From assembly GCA_050738315.1 (NCBI GenBank), contig JBOHZD010000298.1:1-5460 (forward strand): a stretch of DNA of 5,460 nucleotides, read 5' to 3'. Positions 5,327-5,460 of the stretch are shown here, in pieces. The first letter of the stretch is position 1; every line of letters begins with the position of its first letter. The translations under genes were made by a program, and so were the position numbers. The notes under the pieces are model-generated. The model searched no databases, was not told the origin of the DNA, and saw nothing but the letters and a program-made list of their open reading frames with translations. The stretch is from IDS-8 sp050738315 (lineage in GTDB: Bacteria; Pseudomonadota; Gammaproteobacteria; Steroidobacterales; Woeseiaceae).

Positions 5327-5460
5327 TCAGACGCCGTCGAGCGCAATACGCAGCGTTCGGAGCAGCGCATCGGGTTGCTCGATTGGAGGATCGTCGTTGC
5401 AGTTCTCGATCGCATGCAGAGGCCATCCGAAGCGCGCGCTGGCCTCCTCGGCCACCGCAA
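5327..5460 (-). CDS. C-terminus of an unidentified protein, possibly an alpha/beta-hydrolase-fold protein (partial)
   Basis: Only the last 44 codons are in the window; the 5' end lies beyond the right edge and the frame ends at TGA (5329-5327). The composition looks coding. The segment FGWPLHAIENCNDDPPIEQPDALLRTLRIAL resembles the C-terminus of alpha/beta hydrolases, where a strand leads to the catalytic-His loop (commonly xGHxPxxEQP) followed by a final helix. By that alignment the His position would be Asp (NDDPPIEQP), so it may be a divergent or non-hydrolytic member, or a different family. It sits 36 nt upstream of the oxidoreductase remnant in the same direction. Identification is tentative; that it is a real gene end is more secure. 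Confidence 0.5.
   Translation of the reverse strand, partial: AVAEEASARFGWPLHAIENCNDDPPIEQPDALLRTLRIALDGV

Noticed and set aside
3045..5426. Two very long minus-strand open frames (424 and 367 codons) opposite the kinase, in the same frame and separated by a single stop
   Set aside because: The plus strand encodes a kinase with every catalytic motif. The antisense frame is kept open by GC-rich codon bias and its translation shows no domain, signal or composition of a real protein.
1..5460. CRISPR array, tRNA or rRNA gene, insertion sequence ends
   Set aside because: No regularly spaced repeats, RNA-gene consensus or transposase motif was seen on either strand.

Overview
The window is GC-rich and densely coding, with strong Shine-Dalgarno sites and Gram-negative envelope genes. 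These include a PspA/IM30 protein, a signal-peptide VWA protein, an OmpR-type regulator and a periplasm-sensing kinase. This fits a proteobacterium, most likely a gammaproteobacterium; the sequence does not settle the lineage further.

Layout. Positions 1-2202 hold a tightly packed minus-strand operon, transcribed right to left. It runs from a short PspA/IM30-family protein (2202-1657) to a five-helix inner-membrane protein of unknown function (1660-1097, ATGA stop/start overlap), and then to an exported VWA-domain protein (from 1076 or 1073, running off the left edge). Positions 2203-2364 are a divergent control region holding an 11-bp-period direct repeat of TTTACA, the geometry expected for an OmpR/PhoB-family operator. 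Reading right from there are a response regulator (2365-3072) and, 8 nt later, a 701-residue hybrid-free sensor histidine kinase (3081-5186). By length and architecture this pair resembles the 'proteobacterial dedicated sortase system' regulator and kinase (PdsR/PdsS), although no sortase or sortase substrate lies in the window.

Positions 5187-5460 contain debris and an edge gene, both on the minus strand. A 27-codon fragment keeps a very good ribosome-binding site and the FAD-binding N-terminus of a FAD-dependent oxidoreductase, and then diverges abruptly. Upstream of it, at the right edge, is the C-terminus of another protein, tentatively of the alpha/beta-hydrolase fold.

Working model (inference). 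The kinase samples the periplasm through a roughly 400-residue loop and phosphorylates the regulator at Asp55. The regulator binds the repeat in the shared control region, adjusting its own operon and the divergent pspA-membrane protein-VWA operon. The whole would be a PspF-independent envelope-stress or envelope-maintenance module.
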